DNA of 64,000 nt from contig MU626348.1 in NCBI GenBank assembly GCA_025603075.1, positions 2,652 through 66,651 of the forward strand, written 5' to 3'. The translations under genes and the position numbers were made by a program. Below are positions 21,694-31,616 of this stretch, one piece after another. Below the pieces are notes generated by a model that ran no database searches, was not told the origin of the DNA, and saw only the letters and a list, made by a program, of their open reading frames with translations. Positions within the stretch are counted from its first letter, which is position 1. Each line of letters starts with the position of its first letter. The DNA is from Neoconidiobolus thromboides FSU 785. Taxonomy: Eukaryota > Entomophthoromycota > Entomophthoromycetes > Entomophthorales > Neoconidiobolaceae.

Positions 21694-22692
21694 ATGTTTA
21701 GTATCAAATCCACTTTATTGAATTTCCTCGTTTATGGTAGTCTTGTTAGTAATGTCTTAAGCACTACCACCATTACTGAGGATGAAAAGCTCCCTGATAC
21801 CTCCAACGATCCTTATTTGAGAGATTTAATTAATGGCTTGAAAGATATCAAATCCAACTTCTCTGATATTCCAGTTAGGAGTGGAAGGTCTTCCGTTATA
21901 GTCAATTTAAAAGTGAGCGATGAAGCTGAATCTAAGAGGATTTCAAAATATGCTGGTGCTGCTTACTGCCTCGATTTAACTTTGAAACCATGGACTTGTA
22001 ATCATTGCAAAAAAATCGGTTCCAACATTGTTGTTCAAGATGTTTTTACTGAATTTATTACTGGTGGTCGTGGATTCATTGCTACTGATGCTACTAAAAA
22101 GCAAATTATTCTTTCCTTCCGTGGTAGCTCCAATATTCAGAATTGGTTAGGAAATCTTAACTTAATATTTACCAATTATAATGTAAATAACGGTGGTAGT
22201 GATATTCAAGTACATGCTGGATTTAAAGATGGTATCAATGCCCTTTATCCAAAGTTCAGCCCACTTCTTAAAAGTTTAGTAGCTTCACATCCAGATTACA
22301 AACTTATTATTACTGGCCATTCTTTAGGTGGTGCTCTTGCTACTTTAGCATCTATTGAAATTCAAAAGAACTTCAACTTATCGTGGGATAGAATGCAATT
22401 ATTTACTTATGGTGAACCTCGTGTTGGAAATACTGCTTTTGTAGAATGGTTCAATAGACAAAGTTTAACCTTAACTCGTGTGGTTAACAACAAAGATATT
22501 GTTCCTCACGTACCACCACGTAAATTTGGCTATTCTCAACATCAAAGAGAAATGCATTTAAGGGATAATAAAGCTAAAGTTTGCTCCACCACTGTATTAG
22601 AAGATCCCACTTGTGCTTTATCTACTGAGCCTTTCTTATCCATTTTAGATCATCTTACTTATTGGGATGGTTTCTTAGGTGGTGTTTGTTAA
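21694..22692 (+). CDS. secreted class 3 lipase
   Basis: 332 residues, single exon. Signal peptide about 1-23 (hydrophobic core LLNFLVYGSLV), then a short pro-like region. Core motifs: SFRGSSNIQNWL at 141-152; GHSLGG at 208-213 with nucleophile Ser210; NKDIVPH with Asp268; LDHL with His320. Cys92, 102, 105, 297, 307 and 332 match the paralog at 174-1169. Codon use is visibly richer in C-ending codons (GCC, ACC, TTC) than in that paralog, which may reflect higher expression. Likely an extracellular acylglycerol hydrolase. Its C terminus is the closest match to the partial lipase at the left edge. Confidence 0.94.
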   Translation: MFSIKSTLLNFLVYGSLVSNVLSTTTITEDEKLPDTSNDPYLRDLINGLKDIKSNFSDIPVRSGRSSVIVNLKVSDEAESKRISKYAGAAYCLDLTLKPWTCNHCKKIGSNIVVQDVFTEFITGGRGFIATDATKKQIILSFRGSSNIQNWLGNLNLIFTNYNVNNGGSDIQVHAGFKDGINALYPKFSPLLKSLVASHPDYKLIITGHSLGGALATLASIEIQKNFNLSWDRMQLFTYGEPRVGNTAFVEWFNRQSLTLTRVVNNKDIVPHVPPRKFGYSQHQREMHLRDNKAKVCSTTVLEDPTCALSTEPFLSILDHLTYWDGFLGGVC

Positions 22693-24371
22693 AGGCTTCA
22701 TTGTTCAAATACTAATAAATGATTTTTTTTAAAACTATAAGTTTAATTTAACAATGATTTATTCTAATTTTTATTGTAATTATAATATCTTTAATAAGAT
22801 TAGTCAATATAATAGGATACTAAGGCGACGGAAAATCTAGAAAGCTATGACTCTCAAAAACGGGTTTGATTTAATTAAATTTATAAAACTTGAGAATGAA
22901 TATTTCAGGTTAACCCTTTAAAATTCTTGTTATAATTCTTGTAAAATTTTTAGGACACAAAAGCATCTAAATGTTTTCTTAATATTGTAAAGGGATAAGA
23001 ATGTTATTGGAATATTATAAGAGGAGGTATAATGTGAATTTTTAACTTTGAATCATAAACCAGTATGGTGCTTTATATGTTTTTTTAAGAATGTAAATAA
23101 CTCCATAATTTTTCAAATGTTCTTATGTGAATTTTTAAAAAAATAGATACAGTTTTACTTGGCTTATATTTACGTTTAGTGGTAAATTTCTTAACTATAT
23201 TCAAAATGAAAGTTAGTTTTATGTAAATTAAATAAGTAAATTGAGATGTATTTTTGTATTTGAGAACTTTACTGACAATTTTTCCGCGCAAACAGCACTT
23301 AAAAGGTGTAAAAAGTAGAGGCCAAAAAAAACACCCCCAAATCTCTAATAGCTTAATCAGATTAAGGTAGCTTTTATCTTGAGCCAAAAAAAAAAGATGT
23401 TTACCATAAAACGCAAATATTCACAAGCAAAGCTGTACTACTGGTACAATTTATACATGAATTTTATTACATACAGCTGTTGTAGCTCTTTAATAGCTTT
23501 TCTACCAGTAATTTTTGTAGGTAAACTATTTGTATAATCTGTTTTTAAAGCCTGAGCATTATATCTCAACCAAGAACGATGTAACTTTTTCTTAAAAAAT
23601 AATTAAATTGTAAAGACCTGTAGGAACTGTAATCTAATGGCTTCATAAATTATATAAAAGTCACCTTTAAATTACATCAGCAATGGTCCAACAGATATAC
23701 TACAAGCCCAATTCAAACGTAGATTGGGAATCTTTGCTTTTGTAGTAAGTGAATTTAATCATGTTAACTACTTCGATTTAAACTTGGTAAACGCATATCT
23801 AAAAACATCTAATTCAAGTTTAAATTGGACTAGTATAGGAATTATTGTCTATTTCAAAAATTTCATAAGATTCAATGATGTATTTTAAAATTATAATTAC
23901 TATATAAAAAACAATCAGTATCTATCCAAGCTTTAACTTTTAATTAAAAACTCAAGCATATTCGCAATTTGAGAGTCTTTGGTGAGGTTAAAACGGCGAA
24001 CTTACCTGTTAAGTAATCAAAGTTAGTATTGTCTATTAAAGAACTTTTAAATCTTTTAAATTTTCATGTGTTCTTTAGAGTATGAATTTATCTAAAAAAA
24101 ATTATTCATGCCCAATAATCGCCATTGCAGCATTAACTTAAGTTTGTAAATTTCTACTCAATTGCTTTCAATATTAGCAACTGATACTTTTTGAACCCCT
24201 TTTCGCTTTTTTATTAATTTATCCAATAGGATGTTCCATTTTAGAAGTTTAATTTTGCCCAAATAAAAGTTAATGTTCTATAAACTAATTATGAACTTCA
24301 ATTCTTCTTCTTTCTTACTAATCTCCATTTTGTTTCTATTTTCTTATTTCAAAAACCAACAGTATCTAACC
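22693..24371. other. intergenic region with a possible minus-strand gene relic
   Basis: Contains MITE copy 15. On the minus strand, about 23440-23580 is open for ~48 codons (HRSWLRYNAQALKTDY then TGRKAIKELQQLY) and looks like the end of a protein. Upstream, around 24000-24060, a short coding-like piece ends NFDYLTG at a GTAAGT donor. A similar piece (NFDQLLG at a GTAAGC donor) occurs near 46430, so both may be remnants of one multi-exon family. Confidence 0.35.
23242..23338 (+). mobile_element. MITE copy 15, TSD AAAT
   Basis: 97 bp; left end TGAGATGT, right end ACACCCCC; AAAT at 23238-23241 and 23339-23342. Confidence 0.83.
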
Positions 24372-24992
24372 ATGAGTAAAAAAATCAAGATTATTGAATA
24401 CTCTATTATCGATAATAAAATTAAAAAAAAAAGAGACGAGCCAGAGGAATTAAAACGGGCAAAAAAGTTAGAATTAGGGATAATTAAGCTTGAAGAGCAG
24501 ATGAAAGAGACAATTCGATTATTAAAGAAATTGGAGTCAATTAATGTAAATAAAGGGCTAAAGACAGATAAAGGACCAAAAAATTATAATAATCCAAACT
24601 TAGTTAGATTAAAAAGATATTTGAAATGGACAGCATCAAAGCTTAAGTCTATTGATAAAACGAATGAAATTGAGAGTATAAATAATATAATCAAAGAATA
24701 TAATAATATTAAACCCGGGTTTCTATTTGAGCGGCATTATTCAAACACTCAAATATATATCAATTTCAATTCTACACCATTCGAGGAAAAATCGGAAGAA
24801 GGAGATATAGGAGTTGCTTTCACTCTATCCGAATACGACATTCAGTTCAATAGCATTCTTAAGAGTTTTAATGGGTTTAATCGTATTTTCGAGTCCTTCA
24901 TAAGTTATCATAGTACTTCTTTAATAAAGTATTTAATTTTAAAGTCTATCGCAAAATTTTTACTTTTCCTTAAATATAGTAGTATTTCTTAA
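24372..24992 (+). pseudogene. truncated paralog of the 648-residue transcription-factor-like protein
   Basis: From ATG 24372 the frame encodes 206 residues. The start MSKKIKIIEYSIIDNKIKKK parallels MLKEFRVINCSFVNNKIVKS of the protein at 55072-57018. A coiled-coil segment (LEEQMKETIRLLKKLES) and LVRLKRYLKWTASKLKS (paralog: LKVYLKWVLETLK) follow. After an internal deletion IKPGF reappears, then the match fades and a stop ends the frame. The middle homology region of the long paralog (residues ~230-600) is absent. A longer reading from 24273 adds only upstream sequence without similarity. It is probably a decayed copy, though the remaining frame could still be translated. It is followed on the same strand by kelch-gene relics, as in the intact pair. 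Confidence 0.65.
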
Positions 24993-25724
24993 GGTAAATT
25001 GCAAGTACATAGTTGTTTTTTATAATGTTTTAAACTGTTAAGTCAACTTCATTTTAGATTAATTTAGATATTGAATATCTGATATTACATATATATTGAT
25101 TTATATGATTAATTAATTAATTTTATTGAAATGTTGGGAGAAAAAACAACACTTCAAATGTACATATTAAAATTTTATCTCTTTTATATAAATCAATAGA
25201 TAACTATGTTTAACAATTATTAACATGTTAGCTATAACAATTAAACATCGGTACATTTGGTTATATATTTGGCACTATTACTGGTGTTATTATAGAAAAT
25301 TTATATTATATATCAATATTAAATTTTAAAGGTTGGAAGCCACAATAAATGGAAAAAAGTTCTCTACAAATAAATTGAGTATATCGAACATACCATTAAA
25401 TTTAATCCTATGTAGAGATAGATTTTGCTTCCTGAATTGAGACTTAGTGGCTAAAGCTAATAGCTAAAACCATTGAGAATGCTTCTTTCCTGTATGGACT
25501 CTACAATTCAAGGTACTACTCCTTTACCTCTTTTAAAGTCTCATTCTTCTTAGCTAAGTCAAACCTTCAATAAAAATGCAAAACCAAAAAAAGGGTTAAT
25601 CAATACTAATAATAATTAAGAGCATTATATATGTTAAATAATTCAATATGAAATTTATCACTTAATTAAGAATTTTAACTAACTATAGTGTAGAAAGGAA
25701 CACATTATTCTGTTAGCTTTTTAA
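24993..25724. other. interval between paired pseudogenes
   Basis: No intact gene. A kelch relic lies at about 25230-25370; the rest is AT-rich. Confidence 0.5.
25230..25370 (+). pseudogene. second kelch-gene relic (C-terminal ectodomain fragment)
   Basis: Pieces read SYNN, then after a frameshift GTFGYIFGTITG and NLYYISILNFKGWK. They match SYNNYIINSFGHQFGSITPG and DKMLILDTKTWE of the intact protein at 52802-54256. It lies upstream of the N-terminal part of the next pseudogene, so it must come from a separate tandem copy. Confidence 0.55.
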
Positions 25725-25811
25725 ATGCTATTGTTGATTATATTTATTTTTTAATTTTATAAAGTTAATGGACTGTTACCAAGGGTTTATCTTGGGGTAT
25801 ATGTAATAATT

Positions 25812-25909
25812 GGGGATGTTTTTTTGACTTCATTACTTTTTACATCTTTTAAGTGCTATTTGAGTAGAAAAATTGTTAGTAAAATTCTCAAATACAAAAA
25901 TACACCCCC
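25812..25909 (-). mobile_element. MITE copy 16, TSD AATT, inside pseudogene
   Basis: 98 bp; GGGGATGT to ACACCCCC; AATT at 25808-25811 and 25910-25913. Removing the element and one AATT restores a frame reading VIIDDE, matching TIIEDK of the paralog. Confidence 0.93.
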
Positions 25910-26352
25910 AATTGATGACGAATTACATTATTTAGGTGGATGAACATTTTTACCAAATATAGAAGTCATTACGAAATAGAATTACGAGGTATTTAGATTA
26001 AATTTAAAAAAAGGTTGAAGTTATTGAGTAATATAGCTCCATAGGAAAGGAAGAACACAAGTAATCTGTTAATAAATCAATTACGACCAGGTTTTTTATA
26101 TATAGGAAAGAAGGATAAACAAAGAAGATTGGTAAGTTTTTATGACAAGTTTAAATATTATAGCTTAAATACCAATTACTTTAATATCAAATTAAACAAA
26201 TGGTATAAGAAAGAAACTGTTGAATGGAGTTAATATAGTAAATGTGGTCACAGGGGGCTTCTTTTAAGTTTAATGTATATTATAAGATGAGGAAGATTTA
26301 GATTAATTTTATATATCTAGAGAGCTTTCATCTCATTCAAATGAGAATGTAT

Positions 26353-26451
26353 AGGGTTTTTTTTTTGGTTTTATCACTTTTTCCATTTTTTAAGCACTAT
26401 TTAAACGAAAAGATTGTTGGGTAAAATTATTAAACAAGAAAATAGATCCTC
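26353..26451 (-). mobile_element. MITE copy 17, inside pseudogene
   Basis: 99 bp; AGGGTTTT left end, AGATCCTC right end; flanks GTAT and ATAT. Confidence 0.82.
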
Positions 26452-26993
26452 ATATCACACAATTAAACTTACTTAACATCAAAACAAGGTGGTTAAAAGT
26501 AATATATAAAATAATATACTTCCAATGTTTATATTGTTGAATATTTTTACCATAAATTTATTCGGTTTTCAATTTAATGATGATTATAACCTTATTTCAA
26601 AAAGTTCAGATTATACATCAATATCAATATAATAAATTAAGAGACTATAGATAGTATACCTTGATTAATTAAAGTGGAAAGAATAGCATTAATATTAATA
26701 GTAATGTTAAAAAAGAAAATAATAGCAAGAATAACAAAAAATTAGATAGTAATAAGTTGTTAATATGAGGGATTATAAGTGGAATAAGCAGAGTTATTTT
26801 AATAACAGTAGTTATAATATTTGTATATTATAAATACAAAATGAAGAAAAAGCTAGCAAGCATGATTATTGAACCCATCCTTATTAAACTAATTGATACA
26901 TTAGATCTTAATAATAATTACTATAATACTGAAGTATTTAGTTATTCTCATGAAAGCGATGATAGTAGTACTATGTTATCTCTAAATATATAT

Positions 26994-27087
26994 GAGGATG
27001 TATTTTTTGCTCAAGAATTTTACTAACAATCTTTCTACTCAAATACTGCTTAAAAAATGGAAAAAGTGATAAAACCAAAAAATCACC
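26994..27087 (+). mobile_element. MITE copy 18, inside pseudogene
   Basis: 94 bp; GAGGATGT to AAATCACC; ATAT on both sides. The flanking codons continue the paralog C terminus (LSLNIY before, IKSN after). Confidence 0.87.
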
Positions 27088-27112
27088 ATATATCAAGTCA
27101 AATAGACATAAT

Positions 27113-27931
27113 ACAATTGGTGAAAACAAACTTTAATAAAAATTATTATTATAGATAAAACTAATAAGATTTATAATTTTATTTTGCAAAAATCAAATTT
27201 CGCTATAAAAAATCAACTATAAAAAGTATTTCTATAATAAAATTATTTATTACAGTGATAAAAACTCCTTATTAATAATTATAATATTTTAATTGTCCAA
27301 TAATATCATCTTTATATCTCTGATCTCTTTTTGTTGACTTTTTCCTTACTTATTTAATATTAATAAATTGCTAGGAGCTTTACTTTATAGAAATAAGAAA
27401 ACAGTTACAATTTCTTTCCTGTAACGTTAAACTAAATTAAATTAATTTTTATTTTTATATAACCTTATTGATGTTCAAATGCTTATTATTATAGATAATT
27501 TATTACTATTACTTTGCTTATATAATCAAAGACTGAGGAATTTACTTATATTCTCTTAATCTCGACATCGAATGATTAATAATTTAGAATAATAGACTCT
27601 GTCGAATCACTAAACGCCTTAACATTAAGATCACAAGGTATAGGTATAGACCTTTTCTAAATGACCTAACTATATTAATTGTTTTATATCAAATAATAAA
27701 AGCTTATCTGCAAATGTCATAAAGTTTGAAATAAGTAATGTACAAAGCTGTCTTCTTCATTTTATATAATTTTTATAAATACTAAGTTTAATATTTTATA
27801 ATCATGTTTCAACAACTTAACAATAAATACTAGAATGTAATACGATATTCAAAATAAGTTATAAAAAAATTAAAATTGATGATAAGTTTATTGAAATACT
27901 ATAATGGAAAAAAGATGCTTCTTCAAAAGGT
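27113..27931. other. intergenic region
   Basis: AT-rich; no gene or element seen. Confidence 0.5.
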
Positions 27932-28393
27932 TTAATAGTCTTCATTATAATAGTTTCTACTTCTACTATAGTCCTCCTTACCATAGCCACTATCATAATG
28001 ATCATCATTGTATTCCTTTTTACTATATTTATTATGATATTTATCGTTATATTCTTCATCTCTATTATATTTATCATATTTTTCCTTTTCCTCATAATTA
28101 TTTTTTTTATCTTCTTTTTTATCTTCTTTTGTTGACTTATTTGTTTCTGGTATAAAAGTAAGATTTGGAATAGTAGCTGTATTTTCTACTTTTTTTGCTG
28201 AGTTTGAAGGTTTACTAATAGGGTCAAAGGACTGTGGCTTACCATCTAATAAACTTGTAATATCAAGAGCATCAATAGGAATATTAGAATTATTATCTTC
28301 AGGCAATACGTTGGTATTTAATGCCTTTTTTGGACCTAAGACAGCACAGGATACTAAGGAAACAACGCTTAATGCAATGAGACTGGTTTTCAT
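27932..28393 (-). CDS. secreted protein with Tyr/Asp/Lys-rich disordered tail
   Basis: 153 residues, single exon. Signal peptide about 1-17 (MKTSLIALSVVSLVSC). A middle with Asp/Ser/Pro follows. From residue 88 the tail is extremely polar, with a Lys/Glu run, then Tyr alternating with Asp, Asn, Lys, Arg and Ser; 13 of the last 54 residues are Tyr. No known domain. It shares the design (signal peptide, Pro/acidic middle, Tyr/charge-rich C terminus) with 29237-29917 and 33407-34621. A TATA-like TATAAAAAG lies about 65 bases upstream. Possible roles are wall, mucilage or adhesive protein, which is inference from composition only. Confidence 0.75.
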   Translation of the reverse strand: MKTSLIALSVVSLVSCAVLGPKKALNTNVLPEDNNSNIPIDALDITSLLDGKPQSFDPISKPSNSAKKVENTATIPNLTFIPETNKSTKEDKKEDKKNNYEEKEKYDKYNRDEEYNDKYHNKYSKKEYNDDHYDSGYGKEDYSRSRNYYNEDY

Positions 28394-29236
28394 GGTTACT
28401 TGAAATAAAATAAAACAAAACTTATTCTTTTTATGTAATATGCTTTATAATACTATATCTTTTTATACTCTATTAATAAGCTTCAGTTGAGTGCTACTAT
28501 ACTATTAGTGGCGATCTATTTATACTTTATAGTTATCAAAGGCTTTTAGTTTATGTAATTAGATGAAAATTTATAATTGTTTATTAAGTGAATTTAAGCT
28601 CAAAAGTAACTGTTTTGTTTTTAACTATTTTATTAATACTTCCGGTTTAATTTAAACCAATCTGTTTTGTTGATTGTAAATGTTACTGTTAACTCCATTA
28701 TTGAAATTATTTGAGTTTCCGTTGGATTAAATATTTTTTCCATAGTTATTTAAATTTCAATGTGAACTGCTTAACTTATTTAATAATAAAGTTTAAGCAC
28801 TAGATATTAAATTGGCGCATAACTACATACCACTACTAATTATAAAAATTATCATTATTTATCACGCATTTGAACTTAATCAGGGATATTTATTATTATC
28901 AAATTTAATTCTGTCCTATTTCATGTATAAGCCTTGTTTATAAAATAATATTCAAAAAGTATTATTCTAAATTGCTTCTGCTAGTATGGAATATTAATTT
29001 AAAAGGAGTGTTATTAAAATTACTTTTATTCAAGTAAATAAAATAGGTTTGAAGTATAACGGCTAATACTTATATAAAATTTTTCAATCAAATCTTTAAA
29101 ACCAAATTACAACTTAGTCTTTTTCTTTAAACTAATAAATAAGATAATGTTATATTAAATATTATGTTACTAGATTCATATTATTATAAAATGGCTATAT
29201 TTATTTCTAAATGAACAAAAGATGCTACTTAAAACT
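28394..29236. other. intergenic region
   Basis: AT-rich; only the TATA-like box near 28458 is noted. Confidence 0.5.
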
Positions 29237-29917
29237 CTAATACTCTTCATAAGATCCATAGTTATCGTATTTACGATGACCATAGGAGTCCCCACCACGT
29301 CTGTAACCATCATAACCTTCTTTACCATGGTATTTACGACCACCATATTTGTCACCATGGTGCTTACGACCACCATAAGAATCATAATCATCATTATAAT
29401 GCTTACGACCACCATAAGAATCATAATCATCATTATAATGCTTACGACTACCATAAGAATCATAATCATCATTATAATGCTTACGACGACGACCATAATA
29501 ACCCTCATCATCATCATCATCATAATGTTTACGACGACCATTGTATTTATCTTCACCATCATAACGTTTCTTAGATCTTTCATACTTATCTTTAGGCTCA
29601 GGTTCCGAAGTTTTTGGTGGTGTTGGAATAACAAGCATTTTACCTTGAGGAGCAGCAGCAAGAGGCTGTGCTTGTGGTTCACTAGCTGGTTCTGGGATTT
29701 TATCAGCTTTAGGTTGAGCTTCGGCTTCAGGAGCTGGGACAGCTTCAGCTTTAGGTTGAGCTTCAGCTACTTTTTCAACGATTGGCTCTGGGATCTTATC
29801 AGCTTCAGCTTCAGCGTCAGGTAATAAATTACCAAGTAATGGAAGTTGCTTTAATGGGCTACTAGCTTTGGCAGTGATTACAGTAGCGAATAAAATAGCA
29901 ATAAGAGTGGATTTCAT
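29237..29917 (-). CDS. secreted repeat protein with His/Tyr/Asp-rich tail
   Basis: 226 residues, single exon. Signal peptide about 1-18 (MKSTLIAILFATVITAKA). Residues 33-108 form an Ala/Pro/Glu-rich spacer with two KIPEP repeats. The C-terminal half is built of Tyr, Asp, Arg, Lys, His and Gly, including three near-identical 13-residue units RKHYNDDYDSYGG (about 145-183) and degenerate relatives on both sides. No Cys in the mature part and no known domain. The alternating cationic and acidic Tyr-rich units suggest a self-associating or cross-linkable structural or adhesive protein (inference). Codon use is regular and the frame is clean, so it is probably a real, well expressed gene. Confidence 0.8.
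   Translation of the reverse strand: MKSTLIAILFATVITAKASSPLKQLPLLGNLLPDAEAEADKIPEPIVEKVAEAQPKAEAVPAPEAEAQPKADKIPEPASEPQAQPLAAAPQGKMLVIPTPPKTSEPEPKDKYERSKKRYDGEDKYNGRRKHYDDDDDEGYYGRRRKHYNDDYDSYGSRKHYNDDYDSYGGRKHYNDDYDSYGGRKHHGDKYGGRKYHGKEGYDGYRRGGDSYGHRKYDNYGSYEEY
29369..29485 (-). repeat. 39-bp coding tandem repeat, three units
   Basis: Three consecutive 39-bp units encode the 13-residue repeat; they are nearly identical at nucleotide level, with one Ser/Gly change. Confidence 0.92.
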
Positions 29918-30971
29918 CTTGTGTTTAGATTAATGTAGTTATGTTATTATATGATATTAAATGGATTTTTAATGGTTGTTGTCAAGTACTTTTTGAATGT
30001 TTTTATACTCTTTTTTTATAGCGTTTCGTTAATTATATATATAAATTTCACTGTTACCGCTGATCTTAAATTTTCGATGTAATTTATGCTATCATCTTTA
30101 AACTAACTGATGATTAATAACTAACTCCGAAATAGTAATCTAAACAGAATTTATTTAAAATTACTTTATTATTTAAACATTAAAATTTTATTTAATGTTA
30201 AAAATTAATATAACTTAAATTTAATATCATTTGTTTCATTGATCTAATATCTCCTAACGTATTCAACGGTATATGTTAATCAAATTGCTTTAGGAAATAG
30301 CCAAATCCTTATTTTAATTTGACTATAATAAATATATAAAACAGATAATTAAAGTAAATACTGTTACTATTGTCAACTGCTTTGTAGTTTATCAAATTAC
30401 ATAAAAAATAGGTTACTTTATTCAAAAATAACACACTGCTTTAACAGCAGTTTATTAAATTTTTGAGTAGAACTAAATAGAGTACTAGTTAGGTATAATC
30501 TTAAGTTTAGCTAAAATTTGGAAGAAATTGTGACAACTCTAGTCAAACAAGTTTTCAAAACCGATTACTTTATTAGTGATAATGATCAATACTAATTCCT
30601 TGATTTTAATCCTAGTTCGAATGTTAGAGTGATGTATTTACACTATATTTCATCTATTAAAAGGATTTACAGTTATAAAATCAATATATATATTTATAAC
30701 CAGAATCTTAATATTAGATTTATAGTGAAATAAAAAGTATAGTTGATAGTGTCATTCATTTTTACTCTACTACTTCAGTTGCTTACAGAATATAGAATCT
30801 TATTATATCTTTTTGCTATTAATTTAGATAAAAACTATTTATTTTAAAGCTAAAAACTAAAGTATTCTTTATAATTGAATTACAATAATATAACTAAGAA
30901 AATAATGTTTTCATACTAAGAGGCTAAATTGAGAATTTGGAATATTTATAATTTATCAGCATAACATTTAT
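29918..30971. other. intergenic region
   Basis: AT-rich; no gene or element seen. Confidence 0.5.
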
Positions 30972-31616
30972 TTAAACAATCAATTTTTTCCTGTCAACGG
31001 TACTATAATATGCAACTAAATTAGTGAATAAAGAGGGATAGATGACCCAGGCAAGAGCAAGATTATGTAGAGAGAACCCTAATTCTAAACCAAAAAAGAT
31101 ATTGATTGTAAAGAGGCCAAGGATAGCATAGCCTGCTGTACGATGAATTCTAAAAATTTTAGTCAATGGTACCGAAAAATTAGATATTAATTTATAATGG
31201 TAAAGAGTAGCAACTAAACCAGCGGATAAAAATAGTATTAATATAGTTAAACCTAAGATGGCATGTGGGGATTGAAAGTGTGCTTCTCCCCAACTTGATT
31301 TTTGAGTATAAATAACAATAAATGAAGTGATGAAACTTAATCCAGCTAACGTTTGAAATACTTGATGTAAACGCTTGGATTTTAAACTGGATTCAACTTT
31401 AAGCACTAATATAGCTTGACTTGTAAAATAAAAACATAATATCATTAATGCAGGGTGTAAGTTAAAGGTATTATATCCATCTTTCCAAATTAAGTATTGA
31501 ATAGAAGCTAATAAGATAGCTAAATTAATTTGAATGAAATAATAGGCTTTGCTTAACTTTAAACTATTTTGAGTAGCTTGTGTATTTAATAAGTTGCTTT
31601 CTTCGTTAACACTCAT
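30972..31616 (-). CDS. cytochrome b561-family transmembrane protein, two-heme type
   Basis: 214 residues, single exon, six hydrophobic spans: about 25-45, 53-73, 86-104, 117-139, 160-178, 184-206. The four axial His expected for the b561 core are present at family spacing: His54 (NLHPALM), His84 (KRLHQVF), His118 (QSPHAILG) and His158 (RIHRTAGY). Known b561 proteins carry electrons across a membrane from ascorbate or a similar donor, often reducing ferric iron or monodehydroascorbate. In those proteins His 1 pairs with His 3 and His 2 with His 4. There is no fused DOMON domain. A divergent single-pair paralog lies at 35251-35796. Confidence 0.85.
   Translation of the reverse strand: MSVNEESNLLNTQATQNSLKLSKAYYFIQINLAILLASIQYLIWKDGYNTFNLHPALMILCFYFTSQAILVLKVESSLKSKRLHQVFQTLAGLSFITSFIVIYTQKSSWGEAHFQSPHAILGLTILILFLSAGLVATLYHYKLISNFSVPLTKIFRIHRTAGYAILGLFTINIFFGLELGFSLHNLALAWVIYPSLFTNLVAYYSTVDRKKLIV

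Larger units (their letters stand above)
25725..27112 (+). pseudogene. kelch-like membrane protein pseudogene carrying three MITEs
   Basis: From ATG 25725 the translation follows the intact paralog at 52802-54256: MLLLIIFIF then a stop, NGLLPRVYLG-YVII, MITE 16, DDELHYLGG, NYEVFRLNLKKG, FLYIGKKDKQRRLVSFYDK, TNYFNIKLNKWYK, DEEDLD-stop-FYIS, MITE 17, QLNLLNIKT, a large gap over the middle of the ectodomain, LDSNKLLI, a TM segment (GIISGI to VVIIFVYYKYKMK), SMIIEPILIK, YYNTEVF, MITE 18, and IKSN. Several stops and frameshifts are present, so the gene is dead. The two outer MITEs interrupt positions that are continuous in the paralog. Confidence 0.88.

Noticed and set aside
29222-29824. 200-codon Ile/Thr-rich frame opposite the Tyr-rich secreted gene
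   Set aside because: It mirrors the tandem repeats of the real gene on the other strand and has no signal peptide or domain.
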